Positions 50,325 through 51,215 of a stretch of 51,215 nucleotides of DNA are shown here, in pieces. The translations under genes and the position numbers were made by a program. Each line of letters opens with the position of its first letter. The stretch's first letter is position 1. Source of the DNA: Ancylobacter novellus (GTDB lineage: Bacteria > Pseudomonadota > Alphaproteobacteria > Rhizobiales > Xanthobacteraceae); NCBI GenBank assembly GCA_003241485.1, contig QFQD01000018.1, positions 1-51,215 of the forward strand, in the 5' to 3' direction. Under the pieces are notes generated by a model that was given only the letters and a program-made list of their open reading frames with translations, was not told the DNA's origin and did not search any database.

Positions 50325-51215
50325 TTGGACCGCATCGACCTGTTCCGCATCTTCTCCCGCGTCGTCGAATGCGCCAGCTTCACCCGTGCCGCCGATACGC
50401 TCGGGGTTCCCCGATCCTCCGTCTCGGCGGCGGTTCAGGAACTGGAAGGCCGCGTCGGTGCGCGGCTGCTTCATCGCACGACGCGGAAAGTGTCTCCTAC
50501 CCAGGACGGCGCGGCCTTCTATGAGCGTTGCCAGCGGGTCATTGCCGATGTCGAGGATACGGAAAACCTGTTCCGGCAGACGGCGGCACAGCCATCGGGC
50601 CGGCTAAGGATCGACGTCCCCGGTCGGATCGGGCGGCTCATCATTGCCCCGGCGCTTCCCGAGTTCCTTGACCGCTATCCCCAGATTGACATCGATCTCG
50701 GGGTCACCGACCGCGCGGTAAACCTGGTCGAGGACAGCATCGACTGCGTGCTGCGTGTCGGTCCACTCAATGACTCAGGGCTGATCGCGCGGCCGATTGG
50801 AAAGTTGCTACTGATCAATGTCGCCAGCCCAGCCTATCTGACGCGGCATGGAACGCCAAGCTCTCCTGAGGATCTGGGAGATCACTGGGCGGTCAATTAT
50901 GCTTCGCCGACCAGCGGCCGGGTTGAGGATTGGGAGTGGCTGGAGCAAGCGAAGCTGCATAGCGTTCCGTTGCGCGGGCGGGTCACGGTCAACAGCGCCG
51001 AAGCATACATCGCTTGTTGCCTTGCGGGCCTCGGCATGATCCAGATCCCGGCCTATGACGTGAAACAGCATCTCGCTGCGGGAGAGCTGGTCGAGGTGAT
51101 GCCCGGCCATAGAGCAGAGCTGATGCCTATGACGTTACTCTATCCCCACCGCCAGCACCTTTCACGCCGGCTGCAGGTATTTACCGATTGGCTTGAGACG
51201 CTCCTGAAGGACAAG
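50325..51215 (+). CDS. LysR-family transcriptional regulator (3' end outside window)
   Basis: The frame from TTG 50325 stays open for 297 codons to the last base of the window and so is partial. N-terminal winged HTH: DLFRIFSRVVECASFTRAAD, LGVPRSSVSAAVQELEGRVG, ARLLHRTTRKVSPTQDGAAF; then the substrate-binding domain (PSGRLRIDVPGRIG, FLDRYPQIDIDLGVTDR, VEDSIDCVLRVG, GLGMIQIPAYDV). It resembles the AaeR/CrgA-like group. TTG was chosen because GGAG lies 10 bases upstream and no in-frame ATG or GTG precedes it. It likely controls the divergent SDR-aldehyde dehydrogenase operon. Confidence 0.88.
   Translation, partial: MDRIDLFRIFSRVVECASFTRAADTLGVPRSSVSAAVQELEGRVGARLLHRTTRKVSPTQDGAAFYERCQRVIADVEDTENLFRQTAAQPSGRLRIDVPGRIGRLIIAPALPEFLDRYPQIDIDLGVTDRAVNLVEDSIDCVLRVGPLNDSGLIARPIGKLLLINVASPAYLTRHGTPSSPEDLGDHWAVNYASPTSGRVEDWEWLEQAKLHSVPLRGRVTVNSAEAYIACCLAGLGMIQIPAYDVKQHLAAGELVEVMPGHRAELMPMTLLYPHRQHLSRRLQVFTDWLETLLKDK

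Noticed and set aside
1..51215. rRNA, tRNA or CRISPR loci
   Set aside because: No tRNA-like cloverleaf, rRNA core sequence or regularly spaced direct-repeat array was recognised by eye; a covariance-model search would be the decisive test.

Overview
The window looks like a plasmid or other accessory replicon of an alphaproteobacterium, probably Hyphomicrobiales; the family cannot be fixed from sequence alone. Reasons: GC-rich third codon positions throughout, a DUF1403-scpB pair (typical of rhizobial plasmids), an HWE histidine kinase, a 'plasmid stabilization' KGG-type protein, a DUF3175 protein, an NrsF anti-sigma factor, and a heavy load of insertion sequences. No rRNA, tRNA or CRISPR array was seen.

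Layout: (1) 1-1882, a two-gene DUF1403-ScpB operon behind a strong 31-bp dyad. (2) 2420-3325, a complete IS5-family element, followed by a frameshifted membrane diguanylate cyclase (3401-4992). (3) 5060-9951 (minus), a HlyD / double-ATPase ABC / ABC-2 permease export operon. (4) 10163-16410, a central-carbon block: phosphoketolase, then an IS427-type element that truncates a flavodoxin-like reductase gene, then a TPP-dependent pyruvate-oxidase-like enzyme and small stress or plasmid-type proteins. (5) 16652-18834, an HWE histidine kinase and a deletion scar joining a 2Fe-2S dehydrogenase subunit to an alpha/beta-hydrolase. (6) 18888-22501, a compact TniA-TniB-TniQ transposon with multiple terminal 20-bp repeats and no cargo. 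(7) 22502-23143, remnants of ISL3 and IS66 elements.

(8) 23144-38599 is the main intact metabolic unit. A FadL porin is followed by two divergent operons. The leftward operon has thioesterase, nitronate-monooxygenase-like protein, EtfB, EtfA and ETF-quinone oxidoreductase. The rightward operon has acyl-CoA ligase, MerR regulator, thiolase, HADH-ECH fusion, acyl-CoA dehydrogenase and an SCP2 protein. Together they can import an acyl chain, activate it, run every step of beta-oxidation and pass the electrons to quinone. The fadL upstream region and the divergent promoter share a 12-bp palindromic motif (ACGYATACGTCA), so one regulator, most simply the resident MerR protein, may control all three transcripts.

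(9) 38675-45207 is a graveyard of mobile elements (IS481, IS110, ISL3 and IS427 remnants and one intact IS21). They have cut a DyP peroxidase gene and removed the front of an ECF sigma-factor gene, leaving its NrsF-type anti-sigma partner. (10) 45362-51215 has a leftward operon (SDR reductase, aldehyde dehydrogenase, small membrane protein, frameshifted LtrA, DUF924, secreted hypothetical) divergent from a LysR regulator that runs off the window end; the shared promoter holds nested inverted repeats.

No wholly new system is proven here. The observations most worth a second look are the DUF1403-ScpB pair with its dif-like dyad, the minimal TniABQ transposon, the shared fatty-acid operator, and the orphan anti-sigma factor.
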